Assembly (NCBI RefSeq): GCF_051020985.1
Contig: NW_027475161.1
Span: 62,001-126,000 of the forward strand
DNA length: 64,000 nucleotides
Reading direction: 5' to 3'
Source of the DNA: Nomia melanderi
Taxonomy: Eukaryota > Arthropoda > Insecta > Hymenoptera > Halictidae
Shown here: in pieces, positions 23,800 through 37,400 of the stretch
Numbering within the stretch: the first letter of the stretch is position 1
Layout: each line of letters begins with the position of its first letter
The notes under the pieces: generated by a model
Told to the model about the DNA's origin: nothing
Databases searched by the model: none
Seen by the model: the letters and a program-made list of their open reading frames with translations, nothing else
Program-made: the position numbers and the translations under genes

Positions 23800-25374
23800 G
23801 GCCCTGACGCATGAATCTGTGCAGCGGGAACGACCTCGGACAACCAGGGGCCGAGACAACCACCGCCTCATGGGGCCGGACACTCAGGGTCAGGGGAAAA
23901 TCCAATATATATCTGGTGATATCTCGGGTGCTATTACGCATAGCGCAATAAATCAAAGTGCATTGTCAGTAGGAGGCCCTGCCGCATGAATCTGAGCAGC
24001 GGGAACGACCTCGGACCACCAGGGGCCGAGAAAACCACAGTCTCATGGGGCCGGACACTCAGGGTCAGGGGAAAATCCAATATATATCTGGTGATATCTC
24101 GGGTGCTATTAGAGATAGCGCAATAAACCAAAGTGAATTATCTGCAGGAGGCCCTGGCGCATGAATCTGTGCAGCGGGAACGACCTCGGACCACCAGGCG
24201 CCGAGAAAACCACGGTCTCATGGGGCCGGACACTCAGGGTCAGGGAAAAATCCAATATATGTCTGGTGATATATCGGGTGCTATTAGTGATAGCGCAATA
24301 AATCAAAGTGCATTGTCTGTAGGAGGCCCTGGCGCATGAATCTCGGCAGCGGGAACGACCTCGAACCACCAGGGTCCGAGAAAACCACCGTCTCATGTTG
24401 CCGGACACTCAGGGTCAGAGGAAAATCCAATATATATCTGGTGATATCTCGGGTGCTATTAGGGATAGCGCAATTAACCAAAGTGAATTATCTGCAGGAG
24501 GCCCTGGCGCATGAATCTGTGAAGCGGGAACGACCTCGGACCACCAGGGGCCGAGAAAACCACCGTCTCATGGGGCCGGACACTCAGGGTCAGTGAAAAA
24601 TCCAATATATATCTGATGATATCTCGGGTGCTATTAGAGAGAGCGCAATAAACCAAAGTGAGTTATCTGCAGGAGGCCCTGGCGCATGAATGTGTGCAGC
24701 GGGAACGACCTCGGAGCACCACGGGCGGAGAAAACCACAGTCTCATGGGGCCGGACACTCAGGGTCAGGGAAAAATCCAATATATATCTGGTGATATCTC
24801 GGGTGCTATTACAGATACCGCAATAAATCAAAGTGCATGGTCTGTAGGAGACCCTCGCGCATGAATCTGGGCAGCGGGAACGACCTCGGACCACCAGGGG
24901 CCGAGAAAACCACAGTCTCATGGGGCCGGACACTCAGGGTCAGGGAAAAATCCAATATATATCTGGTGATATCTCGGGTGCTATTAGAGATAGCGCAATA
25001 AGTCAAAGTGCATTGTCTGTAGGAGGCCCTGGCGCATGAATCTGACCAGCGGGAACGACCTCGGACCACCAGGGGCGGAGAAAACCACAGTCTCATGGGG
25101 CCGGACACTCAGGGTCAGGGAAAAATCCAATATATATCTGGTGATATCTCGGGTGCTATTAGAGATAGCCCAATAAGTCAAAGTGCATTGTCTGTAGGAG
25201 GCCCTGCCGCATGAATCTGACCAGCGGGAACGACCTCGGACCACCAGGGGCGGAGAAAACCACAGTCTCATGGGGCCGGACACTCAGGGTCAGGGAAAAA
25301 TCCAATATATATCTGGTGATATCTCGGGTGCTATTAGAGATAGCGCAATAAGTCAAAGTGCATTGTCTGTAGGA

Positions 25375-25899
25375 GGCCCTGGCGCATGAATGTGTGCAGC
25401 GGGAACGACCTCGGAGCACCACGGGCCGAGAAAGCCACCGTCTCATGGGGCCGGACACTCAGGGTCGGGTAAAAATCCAATATATATCTGGTGATATCTC
25501 GGGTGCTATTAGAGATAGCGCAATAAACCAAAGTGAATTGTCTGCAGGAGGCCCCGTCGCATGAATTTGTGCAGCGGGAACGACCTCGGACCACCAGGGG
25601 CCGAGAAAACCACCGACACATGGCGACGGACACCCAAGGTCATGTAAATACCCAGGATGTATCTGATGATATCTCGGATGCTATTAGAGATAGCGCAATA
25701 AACCAAAGTGAATTAACTGCAGGAGGCCCTGGCGCATGAAGCTGTGCAGCGGGAACGACCTCGGACCACCAGGGTCCGAGAAAACCACAGTCTCATGGGG
25801 CCGAGAACTCAGGGTCAGGGAAAAATCCATTATATATCTGGTGATATATCGGGTGCCATTAGAGATAGCGCGATAAATCAAAGTGCATTGTCTGCAGGA
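25375..25899 (+). repeat. K-M-I monomer trio, copy 2
   Basis: Same order as at 23275, 2,100 bp (12 units) upstream. The K unit follows directly after a run of gaatctgaccagcggg units instead of after the gagagagcgc unit that precedes copy 1, so the trio moved or was exchanged with different flanks. Confidence 0.8.
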
Positions 25900-26383
25900 G
25901 GCCCAGACGCATGAATCTGTGCAGCGGGAACGACCTCTGACCACCAGGGGCCGAGAAAACCACTGTCTCATGTGGCCGGACACTCAGGGTCAGGGGAAAA
26001 TCCAATATATGTCTGGTGATATATCGGGTGCTATTAGAGTTAGCGCAATAAATCAAAGTGCATTGTCTGTAGGAGGCCCTGGCGCATGAATCTTGGCAGC
26101 GGGAACGACCTCGAACCACGAGGGTCCGAGAAAACCACCGTCTCATGTTGCCGGACACTCAGGGTCAGAGGAAAATCCAATATATATCTGGTGATATCTC
26201 GGGTGCTATTAGGGATAGCGCAATTAACCAAAGTGAGTTATCTGCAGGAGGCCCTGGCGCATGAATGTGTGCAGTGGGAACGACCTCGGACCACCAGGGC
26301 CCGAGAAAACCACCGTCTCATGGGGCCGGACACTCAGGGTCAGTGAAAAATCCAATATATATCTGGTGATATCTCGGGTGCTA

Positions 26384-29230
26384 TTAGGGATAGCGCAATA
26401 AATCAAAGTGCATTGTCTGTAGGAGGCCCTGGCGCATGAATCTGACCAGCGGGAACAACCTCGGACCACCAGGGGCCGAGAAATCCACCGTCTCATGGGG
26501 TCGGACACTCAGGGTCAGGGAGAAATCCAATATATATCTGGTGATATCTCGGGTGCTATTAGAGATAGCGCAATAAACCAAAGTGCATTGTCTGCAGGAG
26601 GCCCTGGCGCATGAATCTGTGCAGCGGGAACGACCTCGGACCACCAGGGGCCGAGAAATCAACGGTCTCATGGGGCCGGACACTCAGGGTCTGGGAAAAA
26701 TCCAATATATATCTGGTGATATCTCGGGTGCTATTACAGATAGCGCAATAAATCAAAGTGCATGGTCTGTAGGAGGCCCTGGTGCATGAATCTGGGCAGC
26801 GGGAACGACCTCGGACCACCAGGGGCCGAGAAAACCACCGTCTCATGTTGCCGGACACTCAGGGTCAGGGGAAAATCCAATATATATCTGGTGATATCTC
26901 GGGTGCTATTAGAGATAGCGCAATAAACCAAAGTGCATTGTCTGCAGGAGGCCCTGGCGCATGAATCTGTGCAGCGGGAACGACCTCGGACCACCAGGGG
27001 CCGAGAAATCCACGGTCTCATGGGGCCGGACACTCAGGGTCAGGGAAAAATCCAATATATATCTGGTGATATCTCGGGTGCTATTACAGATAGCGCAATA
27101 AATCAAAGTGCATGGTCTGTAGGGGGCCCTGGTGCATGAATCTGGGCAGCGGGAACGACCTCGGACCACCAGGGGCCGAGAAAACCACCGTCTCATGTTG
27201 CTGGACACTCAGGGTCAGGGAAAAATCCAATATATATCTGGTGATATCTCGGGTGCTATTAGAGATAGCGCAATAAGTCAAAGTGCATTGTCTGTAGGAG
27301 GCCCTGGCGCATGAATCTGACCAGCGGGAACGACCTCGGACCACCAGGGGCCGAGAAAACCACGGTCTCATGGGGCCGGACACTCAGGGTCAGGGGAAAA
27401 TCCAATATATATCTGGTGATATCTCGGGTGCTATTAGAGAGAGCGCAATAAACCAAAGTGAATTATCTGCAGGAGGCCCTGGCGCATGAATCTGTGCAGC
27501 GGGAACGACCTCGGACCACCAGGGGCCGAGAAATCCACGGTCTCATTGGGCCGGACACTCAGGGTCAGGGAAAAATCCAATATATATCTGGTGATATCTC
27601 GGGTGCTATTACAGATAGCGCAATAAATCAAAGTGCATGGTCTGTAGGAGGCCCTGGTGCATGAATCTGGGCAGCGGGAACGTTCTCGGACCACCAGGGG
27701 CCGAGAAAACCACCGTCTCATGTTGCCGGACACTCAGGGTCAGGGGAAAATCCAATATATATCTGGTGATATCTCGGGTGCTATTAGAGATAGCGCAATA
27801 AACCAAAGTGCATTGTCTGCAGGAGGCCCTGGCGCATGAATCTGTGCAGCGGGAACGACCTCGGACCACCAGGGGCCGAGAAATCCACGGTCTCATGGGG
27901 CCGGATACTCAGGGGCAGGGAAAAATCCAATATATATCTGGTGATATCTCGGGTGCTATTACAGATAGCGCAATAAATCAAAGTGCATGGTCTGTAGGGG
28001 GCCCTGGTGCATGAATCTGGGCAGCGGGAACGACCTCGGACCACCAGGGGCCGAGAAAACCACCGTCTCATGTTGCCGGACACTCAGGGTCAGGGGAAAA
28101 TCCAATATATATCTGGTGATATCTCGGGTGCTGTTAGAGATAGCGCAATAAACCAAAGTGCATTGTCTGCAGGAGGCCCTGGCGCATGAATGTGTGCAGC
28201 GGGAACGACCTCGGAGCACCACGGGCGGAGAAAGCCAGCGTCTCATGGGGCCGGACACTCAGGGTCGGGTAAAAATCCAATATATATCTGGTGATATCTC
28301 GGGTGCTATTAGAGATAGCGCAATAAACCAAAGTGAATTAACTGCAGGAGGCCCTGGCGCATGAATCTGTGCAGCGGGAACGACCTCGGACCACCAGGGT
28401 CCGAGAAAACCACAGTCTCATGGGGCCGAGAACTCAGGGTCAGGGAAAAATCCATTATATATCTTGTGATATATCGGGTGCCATTAGAGTTAGCGCGATA
28501 AATCAAAGTGCATTGTCTGCAGGAGGCCCTGACGCATGAATCTGTGCAGCGGGAACGACCTCGGACAACCAGGGGCCGAGACAACCACGGCCTCATGTGG
28601 CCGGACACTCAGGGTCAGGGGAAAATCCAATATATATCTGGTGATATCTCGGGTGCTATTAGAGATAGCGCAATAAACCAAAGTGCATTGTCTGCAGGAG
28701 GCCCTGGCGCATGAATCTGTGCAGCGGGAACGAACTCGGACCACCAGGGTCCGAGAAATCCACGGTCTCATGGGGCCGGACACTCAGGGTCAGGGAAAAA
28801 TCCAATATATATCTGGTGATATCTCGGGTGCTATTACAGATAGCGCAATAAATCAAAGTGCATGGTCTGTAGGAGGCCCTGGTGCATGAATCTGGGCAGC
28901 GGGAACGACCTCGGACCACCAGGGGCCGAGACAACCACCGTCTCATGTTGCCGGACACTCAGGGTCAGGGGAAAATCCAATATATATCTGGTGATATCTC
29001 GGGTGCTATTAGAGATAGCGCAATAAGTCAAAGTGCATTGTCTGTAGGAGGCCCTGGCGCATGAATCTGACCAGCGGGAACGACCTCGGACCACCAGGGG
29101 CCGAGAAAACCACAGTCTCATGGGGCCGGACACTCAGGGTCAGGGGAAAATCCAATATATATCTGGTGATATCTCGGGTGCTATTAGAGAGAGCGCAATA
29201 AACCAAAGTGAATTATCTGCAGGAGGCCCT
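26384..29230 (+). repeat. Five-monomer (875-bp) pattern of alternating unit types
   Basis: Two unit types alternate: one with ggtgcatgaatctgggc and tcatgttgccgg, the other with gccgagaaatcc and ggtctcatgg. The ggtgcatgaatc marker occurs at about 26781, 27131, 27656, 28006 and 28881, i.e. at intervals of 350, 525, 350 and 875 bp, so the pattern is 2 + 3 units repeated. The stretch 26734-27433 also resembles 28484-29183 ten units away. The K/M hybrid and an I unit are inserted at 28175-28524. Confidence 0.75.
28175..28349 (+). repeat. K/M hybrid monomer (recombination scar)
   Basis: The unit begins as K (gagcaccacgggcggag, aaagccagcg, gggtcgggtaaaa, tcgggtgctatt) but ends as M (gtgaattaactgcaggagg followed by ggcgc rather than gtcgc). 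In the intact trios a whole M unit stands between these two signatures, and here the I unit follows at once at 28350. One unit has therefore been lost by exchange between adjacent K and M, with the crossover between about 28305 and 28335. Confidence 0.7.
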
Positions 29231-30100
29231 GGCGCATGAATCTGTGCAGCGTGAACGACCTCGGACCACCAGGGGCCGAGAATACCACCGACTCATGGGG
29301 CCGGATACTAAGGGTCAGGGTAAAATCCAATATATATCTGGTGATATCTCGGGTGCTATTAGAGATAGCGCAATAAACCAAAGTGAATTATCTGCAGGAG
29401 GCCCTGGGGCATGAATCTGTGCAGCGGGAACGACCACGGACCACCAGGGGCCGAGAAAACCACGGCCCTATGGGGCCGGACACTCAGGGTCAGGGGAAAA
29501 TCCAATATATATCTGGTGATATCTCGGGTGCTATTGCACATAGCGCAATAAATCAAAGTGCATTGTCTGTAGGAGGCCCTGGCGCATGAATCTGGACAGC
29601 GGGAACGACCTCGGACCACCAGGGGCCGAAAAAACGACCGTCTCATGGGGCCGGACACACAGGGTCAGGGGAAAATCCAATATATATCTGGTGATATCTC
29701 GGGTGCTGTTACAGATAGCGCAATAAACCAACGTGCATTGTCTGTGTGGAGGCCCTGGCGCATGAATCTGTGCAGCGGGAACGACCTCGGACCACCAGGG
29801 GCCGAGAAAACTACCGTCTCATGGCGTCGGACACTCAGGGACAGGGAAAAATCCAATATATATCTGGTGATGTCTCTGGTGCTATTAGAGATAGCGCAAT
29901 AAAGCAAAGTGCATTGTCTGTAGGAGGCCCTGGCCCATGAATCTGTGCAGCAGAAACGACCTCGGTCGACCAGGGGCCGTGAAAACCACCGACTCATGAG
30001 GCCGGGCACAAGGGGGCAGGGAAAAATTCAATATATATCTGGTGATATCTCGGGTGCTATTAGAGATAGCGCTATAAAGCAAAGTGCATTGTCTGTGGGA

Positions 30101-30449
30101 GTCCCTGGCGTATGAATCTGTGCATCAGGAATGACGTCGGAACACCAGGGACCGAGAAAATTACAGATTTTCGGTATCCGTCACGCAAGGTCATGTAAAA
30201 ATCCAGCATATATCTGGTGATATTCGGGTGCTATTAGAGATAGCGCAATAAAACAAAGTGCATTGTCCGTATGAGGTCCTTGCGCATGAATCCGAGCAGG
30301 AGGAACGACCTAGGACCACCAGGGGCTGGGAAAATTACAGATCTTCGGTATCCGTCACCCAAGGTCAGGTAAAAATCCAGCATATATCTGGGGATGTCTC
30401 GGGTGCTATTAGAGAGAGCGCAATAAATCAAAGTGCATTGTCTGCAGGA
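30101..30449 (+). repeat. Two adjacent D-type monomers
   Basis: D-type units read gaaaattacagat, ttcggtatccgtcac, caaggtcatgtaaa (or caggtaaa) and atccagcatatat. The first (30101-30274) lacks one base, reading gatattcggg for gatatctcggg; the second (30275-30449) reads ggggatgtctcggg. Both changes abolish GATATC. The second unit and its follower recur at 34300 with two differences noticed (caagctcagg, aatatgtatc). Confidence 0.85.
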
Positions 30450-33400
30450 GGCCCTTGCGCATGAATCTGTGCAGCGGGATCGAACTCGGACCACCAGGGG
30501 CCGAGAAAACCACCGACACATGGCGCCGGACACTCAGGGTCAGGGAAAAATCCAATATATATCTGGTGATATCTCGGGTGCTATTAGAGATAGCGCAATA
30601 AACCAAAGTGAATTATCTGCAGGAGGCCCTGGCGCATGAATCTGTGCAGCGGGAACGACCTCGGATCACCAGGGTCCGAGAAAACCTCCGTCTCATGGGG
30701 CCGGACACTCAGGGTCGGTTGAAAAATTCTATATATATCTGGTGATATCTCGGGTTCTCTTCCAGATAGCGCACTAAATCAAAGTGAATTATCTGCAGCG
30801 GGCCCTGGGGCATGAATCTGTGCAGCGGGAACGACCTCGGACCACCAGGGGCCGAGAAAACCACCGACAAATGGCGCCGGACACCCAAGGTCATGTAAAA
30901 ACCCAGGATGTATCTGATGATATCTCGGGTGCTATTACAGATAGCGCAATAAACCAAACTGCATTCTCTGTAGGAGGCCCTGGCGCATGAATCTGTGCAG
31001 CGGGAACGACCTCGGACCACCAGGGGCCGAGAAAACCACCGTCTCATGGGGCCGGGCTGTCAGGGTCAGGGAAAAATCCATTATATATCTGTTGATATCT
31101 CGGGTGCTAATAGAGATAGCGCAATAAACCAAATTGAATTATCTGCAGGCGGCCCTGGCGCATGAATCTGTGCAGCGGGATCGACCTGGGAACACGAGGG
31201 ACCGAGAAAACCACCGTCTCATAGGGTCGGACACTCAGGATCAGGGAAAAATCCAATATATATCTGGTGATATCTCGGGTGATATTATAGATAGCGCAAT
31301 AAATCAAAGTGCATTGTCTGTAGGTGGCCCTGGCGCATGAATCTGTTCAGCGGGATCGACCTCGGACCACGAGGGACCGAGAAAACCATCGACACATGGG
31401 GCCGGACACTCAGGGACAGGGAAAAATCCAATATATATCTGGTGATATCTCGGGTGCTATTAGAGATAGCGCAATAAATCAAAGTGAATTATCTGCAGGG
31501 GGCCCTGATGCATGAACTGTGCAGCGGGAACAACCTCGGACCACCAGGGGCCGAGACAACCACCGTCTTATGGGGCCGGACACTCAGGGTCAGAGAAAAA
31601 TCCAATATATATCAGGTGATATCTCGGGTGCTATTACAGATAGCGCATTAAATCAAAGTGCATTGTCTGTAGGAGGCCCTGGCGCATGAATCTGGCCAGC
31701 GGGAACGACCTCGGACCACCAGGGGCCGAGAAAACCACCGTCTTATGGGGCCGGACACTCAGGGTCAGTGTAAAATCCAATATATATCTGCTGATATCTC
31801 GGGTGCTATTATAGATAGCGCTATAAACCAGAGGGCATTGTCTGTAGGAGGCTCTGATGCATGAATCTGGGCAGCGGGAACGACGTCGGACCACCAGTGG
31901 AGGAGAAGACCAACGTCTTATGGGGCCGGACACTCAGGGTCAGTGTAAAATCCAATAAATACCTGCTGATATCTCGGGTGCTATTATAGATAGCGCAATA
32001 AACCAGAGGGCATTGTCTGTAGGAGGCCCTGGTGCATGAATCTGGGCAGCGGGAACGACCTCGGACCACCAGTGGCCGAGAAAACCACCGTCTCATGGGG
32101 CCGGACACTCAGTGTCAGGGGAAAATCCAATATAAATCTGGTGATTTCTCGGGTGCTATTAGGGATAGCGCAATAAACCAAAGTGAATTATCTGCCGGAG
32201 GCCCTGGCGCATGAATCTGTGCAGCTGGAACGACCTCGGACCACCAGGGGCCGAGAAAACCACCGTCTTATGGGGCCGGACACTCAGGGTCAGGGGAAAA
32301 TCCAATATATATCTGGTGATATCTCGGGTGCTATTAGGGATAGCGCAATAAACCAAAGTGAATTATCTGCCGGAGACCCTGGCGCATGAATCTGTGCAGC
32401 GGGAACGACCTCGGACCACCAGGGGCCGAGAAAACCACCGACTCATGGGGCCGGATACTAAGGGTCAGGGTAAAATCCAATATATATCTGGTGATATCTC
32501 GGGTGCTATTAGAGATAGCGCAATAAATCAAAGTGCATTGTCAGCAGGAGGCCCTGGCGTATGAATCTGTGCAGCGGGAACGACCTCGGACCACCAGGGG
32601 TCGAGAAAACCACCGACTCATGGCGCCGGACACTCAGGGTCAGAGGAAAATCCAATATATATCTGGTGATATCTCGGGTGCTATTACAGATAGCCCAATA
32701 AATCAAAGTGTATTGTCTGCAGGAGGCCCTGACGCATGAATCTGGCCAGCGGGAACGACCTCGGACCACCAGCGGCCGAGAAAACCACCGTCTCATGGGG
32801 CCGGACACTCAGGGTCGGGGAAAAATCCAATATATATCTGGTGATATCTCGGGTGCTAGTAGAGATAGCGCAATAAACCGAAGTGAATTGTCTGCAGGAG
32901 GCCCTGGCGCATGAATCTGTGCAGCGGGAACAACCTCGAATCACCAGGGGCCGAGAAAACCACCATCTCATGGGGCCGGACACTCAGGGTCAGGGGAAAA
33001 TCCAATATATTTCTGGTGATATCTCGGGTGCTATTACAGATAGCGCAATAAATCAAAGTGCATTGTCTGTAAGAGGCCCTGGCGCATGGATCTGGGCAGC
33101 GGGAACGACCTCGGACCACCAGGGGCCGGGAAAACCACCGCCTCATGGGGCCGGACACTCAGGGTCATGGAAAGATCCAATATATATCCGGTGATATCTC
33201 GGGTGCTATTACACATAGCGCAAAAAATCAAAGTGCATTGTCTGTAGGAGGCCCTGGCGCATGAATCTGGACAGCGGGAACGACCTCGGGCCACCAGGGG
33301 CCGAGGAAACCACCGTCTCATGGGGCCGGACACTGTGGGTCAGAGGAAAATCCAATATATATCTGGTGATATCTCAGGTGCTATTAGAGAGAGCTCAATA

Positions 33401-34124
33401 AACCAAAGTGAATTATCTGCAGGAGGCCCTGGCGCATGCATCTGTGCAGCGGGAACGACCTCGGACCACCAGGGGCCGAGAAAACGACCGTCTTATGGGG
33501 CCGGACACTCAGGGTCAGGGGAAAATCCAATATATATCTGGTGATATCTCGGGTGCTATTACACATAGCGCAATAAATCAAAGTCCATTGTCTGTAGGAG
33601 GCCCTGGCGCATGAATCTGGGCAGCGGGAACGACCTCGGACCACCAGCGGCCGAGAAAACCACCGTCTCATGGGGCCGGACACTCAGGGTCGGGGGAAAA
33701 TCCAATATATTTCTGGTGATATCTCGGGTGCTATTACAGATAGCGCAATAAATCAAAGTGCATTGTCTGTAAGAGGCCCTGGCGCATGGATCTGGGCAGC
33801 GGGAACGACCTCGGACCACCAGGGGCCGAGAAAACCACCGCCTCATGGGGCCGGACACTCAGGGTCATGGAAAGATCCAATATATATCTGGTGATATCTC
33901 GGGTGCTATTACACATAGCGCAAAAAATCAAAGTGCATTGTCTGTAGTAGGCCCTGGCGCATGAATCTGTGCAGCGGGAACGACCTCGGGCCACCAGAGG
34001 CCGAGAAAACCACCGTCTCATGGGGCCGGGCACTCAGGGTCATGGAAAAATCCAATATATATCTGGTGATATCTCGGGTGCTATTACAGATAGCGCAATA
34101 AACCAAAGTGCATTGTCCGTATGA

Positions 34125-34474
34125 GGTCCTTGCGCATGAATCCGAGCAGGAGGAATGACCTAGGACCACCAGGGGCTGGGAAAATTACAGATCTTCGGTA
34201 TCCGTCACCCAAGGTCAGGTAAAAATCCAGCATATATCTGGGGATGTCTCGGGTGCTATTAGAGATAGCGCAATAAAACAAAGTGCATTGTCCGTATGAG
34301 GTCCTTGCGCATGAATCCGAGCAGGAGGAACGACCTAGGACCACCAGGGGCTGGGAAAATTACAGATCTTCGGTATCCGTCACCCAAGCTCAGGTAAAAA
34401 TCCAGCATATATCTGGGGATGTCTCGGGTGCTATTAGAGAGAGCGCAATAAATCAAAGTGCATTGTCTGCAGGA
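34125..34474 (+). repeat. Tandem pair of near-identical D-type monomers
   Basis: The units at 34125 and 34300 are nearly the same, both starting ggtccttgcgcatgaatccg and carrying gcaggaggaa, cctaggacc and ggggctggg. Together with 30275 they form a close group. The doubling here, with a single equivalent at 30275, indicates a one-unit duplication. Confidence 0.85.
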
Positions 34475-37400
34475 GGCCCTTGCGCATGAATCTGTGCAGC
34501 GGGATCGAACTCGGACCACCAGGGGCCGAGAAAACCACCGACACATGGCGCCGGACACTCAGGGTCAGGGAAAAATCCAATATGTATCTGGTGATATCTC
34601 GGGTGCTATTAGAGATAGCGCAATAAATCAAAGTGCATTGTCTGGAGGAGGCATTGGCGAATGAATCTGTGCGCGCAGGAACGACCTCGGACCACTAGGG
34701 GCCAAGAAATCCACCGTCTCATGGGGCCGGACACTCAGGGACAGGGGAAAATCCAATATATATCTGGTGATATCTCGGGTGCTATTAGAGATAGCGCAAT
34801 AAACCAAAGTGGATTATCTGCAGGAGGCCCTGGCGCATGAATCTGTGTAGCGGGAACAACCTCGGACCACCAGGGGCCGAGAAAACCACCGTCTCATGGG
34901 GCCGGACACTCAGGGTCGGTTATAAATCCAATATATATCTGGTGATATCTCGGGTGCTATTAGAGATAGCGCAATAAACCAAAGTGAATTATCTGCAGGA
35001 GGCCCTGGCGCATGAATCTGTGCAGCGGGAACGACCTCGGATCACCAGGGTCCGAGAAAACCTCCGTCTCATGGGGCCGGACACTCAGGGTCGGTTGAAA
35101 AATTCTATATATATCTGGTGATATCTCGGGTTCTCTTCCAGATAGCGCACTAAATCAAAGTGAATTATCTGCAGCGGGCCCTGGGGCATGAATCTGTGCA
35201 GCGGGAACGACCTCGGACCACCAGGGGCCGAGAAAACCACCGACAAATGGCGCCGGACACCCAAGGTCATGTAAAAACCCAGGATGTATCTGATGATATC
35301 TCGGGTGCTATTAGAGATAGCGCATTAAATCAAAGTGCATTGTCTGCAGGAAGCCCTGGCGAATGATTCTGTGCAGCGGCAACGACCTCGGACCACCAGG
35401 GGCCGACAAAATCACCGTCTCGTGGGGCCGGACTGTAAGGGTCAGGGAAAAATCCAATATATATCTGGTGATATCTCGGGTGCTATTACAGATAGCGCAA
35501 TAAACCAAACTGCATTCTCTGTAGGAGGCCCTGGCGCATGAATCTGTGCAGCGGGAACGACCTCGGACCACCAGGGGCCGAGAAAACCACCGTCTCATGG
35601 GGCCGGGCTGTCAGGGTCAGGGAAAAATACATTATATATCTGTTGATATCTCGGGTGCTAATAGAGATATCGCAATAAACCAAATTGAATTATCTGCAGG
35701 CGGCCCTGGCGCATGAATCTGTGCAGCGGGATCGACCTGAAAACACGAGGGACCGAGAAAACCACCGTCTCATAGGGTCGGACACTCAGGATCAGGGAAA
35801 AATCCAATATATATCTGGTGATATCTCGGGTGATATTATAGATAGCGCAATAAATCAAAGTGCATTGTCTGCAGGTGGCCCTGGCGCATGAATCTGTTCA
35901 GCGGGATCGACCTCGGACCACGAGGGACCGAGAAAACCATCGACACATGGGGCCGGACACTCAGGGTCAGGGAAAAATCCAATATATATCTGGTGATATC
36001 TCGTGTGCTATTACAGATAGCGCAATAAATCAAAGTGCATTGTTTGTAGGAGGCCCTGGCGGATGAATCTGTGCAGCGGGAACGACCTCGGACCACCAGG
36101 CGCCGAGAAAACCACCGTCTCATGGGGCCGGACCCTCAGGGTCGGGTAAAAATCCAATATATATCTGGTGATATCTCGGGTGCTATTAGAGATAGCGCAA
36201 TAAACCAAAGTGCATTGTCTGCAGGAAGCCCTGGCTCATGATTCTGTGCAGCGGGAACGACCTCGGACCACCAGGGGCCGAGAAAACCACAGTCTCATAG
36301 GGCCGGACACTCAGGGTTTGGGGAATATCCAATATATATCTGGTGATATCTCGGGTGCTATTAGAGATAGCGCAATAAATCAAAGTGCATTGTCCGTAGG
36401 AGGCCCCTGCGCATGAATCTGGGCAGCGGGAACGACCTCGGACCACCAGGGGCCGAGAAAACCACCGACTCATGGGGCCGGATACTAAGGGCCAGGGTAA
36501 AATCCAATATATATCTGGTGATATCTCGGGTGCTATTAGAGATAGCACAATAAATCAAAGTGCGTTGTCTGGAGGAGGCCCTGGCGCACGAATGTGTGCA
36601 GCAGGAACTACCTCGGACCACCAGGGGCCGAGAAAACCACCGTCTCATTGGGCCGGACACTCAGGGTCGGGGAAAAATCCAATATATATCTGGTGATATC
36701 TCATGTGCTATTAGAGATAGCGCAATAAACCAAAGTGAATTGTCTGCAGGAGGCTCTGGCGCATGAATCTGTGCAGCGGGAACGACCTCGGACCACCAGG
36801 GGCCGAGAAAACAACCGACACATGGCGCCGGACACTCAAGGTCATGTAAATACCCAGGATGTATCTGATGATATCTCAGGTGCTATTGGAGATAGCGCAA
36901 TAAATCAAAGTGCATTGTCTGCAGGAAGCCCTGGCGCATGAATCTGTGCAGCGGGAACGACCTCGGACCACCAGGGGCCGAGAAAACAACCGACTCATAG
37001 GGCCGGATACTAAGGGTCAGGGTAAAATCCAATATATATCTGGTGATATCTCGGGTGCTATTAGAGATAGCGCAATAAATCAAAGTGCATTGTCTGCAGG
37101 AGGCCCTGGCGCATGAATCTGTGCAGCGGAAACGACCTCGGACCACCAGGGGCCGAGAAAACCACCGACTCATGGGGCCGGACTCTCAGGGTCAGGGAGA
37201 AATCCAATATATATCTGGTGATATCTCGGGTGCTATTAGAGAGAGCGCAATAAACCAAAGTGAATTATCTGCAGGAGGCCCTGGCGCATGCATCTGTGCA
37301 GCGGGAACGACCTCGGACCACCAGGGGCCGAGAAAACCACCGTCTCATGGGGCCGGACACTCAGGGTCAGGGGAAAATCCAATATATATCAGGTGATATC

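Larger units (their letters stand above)
23062..26383 (+). repeat. Block with 12- and 10-monomer spaced repeats
   Basis: Three consecutive units at 23275-23799 recur at 25375-25899 (2,100 bp, 12 units), and about 24250-24560 recurs at about 26000-26310 (1,750 bp, 10 units), sharing tatatgtctgg, tcgaaccac and gtcagagg. Between them, 24840-25337 repeats the gaatctgaccagcggg units of 20640-21137 (24 units away). The two spacings differ, so this is not one simple higher-order repeat but overlapping exchanges. Confidence 0.75.
876..28524 (+). repeat. Dispersed I-type monomers (10 copies)
   Basis: Subtype marked by atccattatatatct, gatatatcgggtgccatt and agcgcgataaat. Starts seen: 876, 10851, 11901, 15751, 16101, 17325, 18550, 23625, 25725 and 28350. 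The change gatatc to gatata removes the EcoRV site that most monomers carry. Five of the ten (876, 10851, 15751, 23625, 25725) lie immediately after an M-type unit. None was seen after 28.5 kb. Confidence 0.8.
176..36926 (+). repeat. Dispersed M-type monomers (19 copies)
   Basis: A distinct subtype reading acatggcgccgg, acacccaaggtcatgtaaa and tgtatctgatgatatctc where others read tcatggggccgg, actcagggtcaggg and tatctggtgatatctc. Unit starts seen: 176, 701, 2626, 5251, 7176, 8576, 10676, 12251, 13651, 15576, 16800, 17675, 19600, 21525, 23450, 25550, 30801, 35177, 36752. They never stand side by side; spacings between 15 and 146 units from the left end are 5 to 15 units, with 11 units most frequent. 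None was seen after 36.9 kb. Copies at 13651, 16800, 23450 and 25550 also share tcggatgctatt and gaattaactgcagg. Confidence 0.85.

Noticed and set aside
29935..30275. Possible insertion of foreign sequence at the diverged units
   Set aside because: Unit length and order of motifs are preserved; the differences are scattered substitutions and one-base changes. They are diverged monomers and D-type units, not an insertion.
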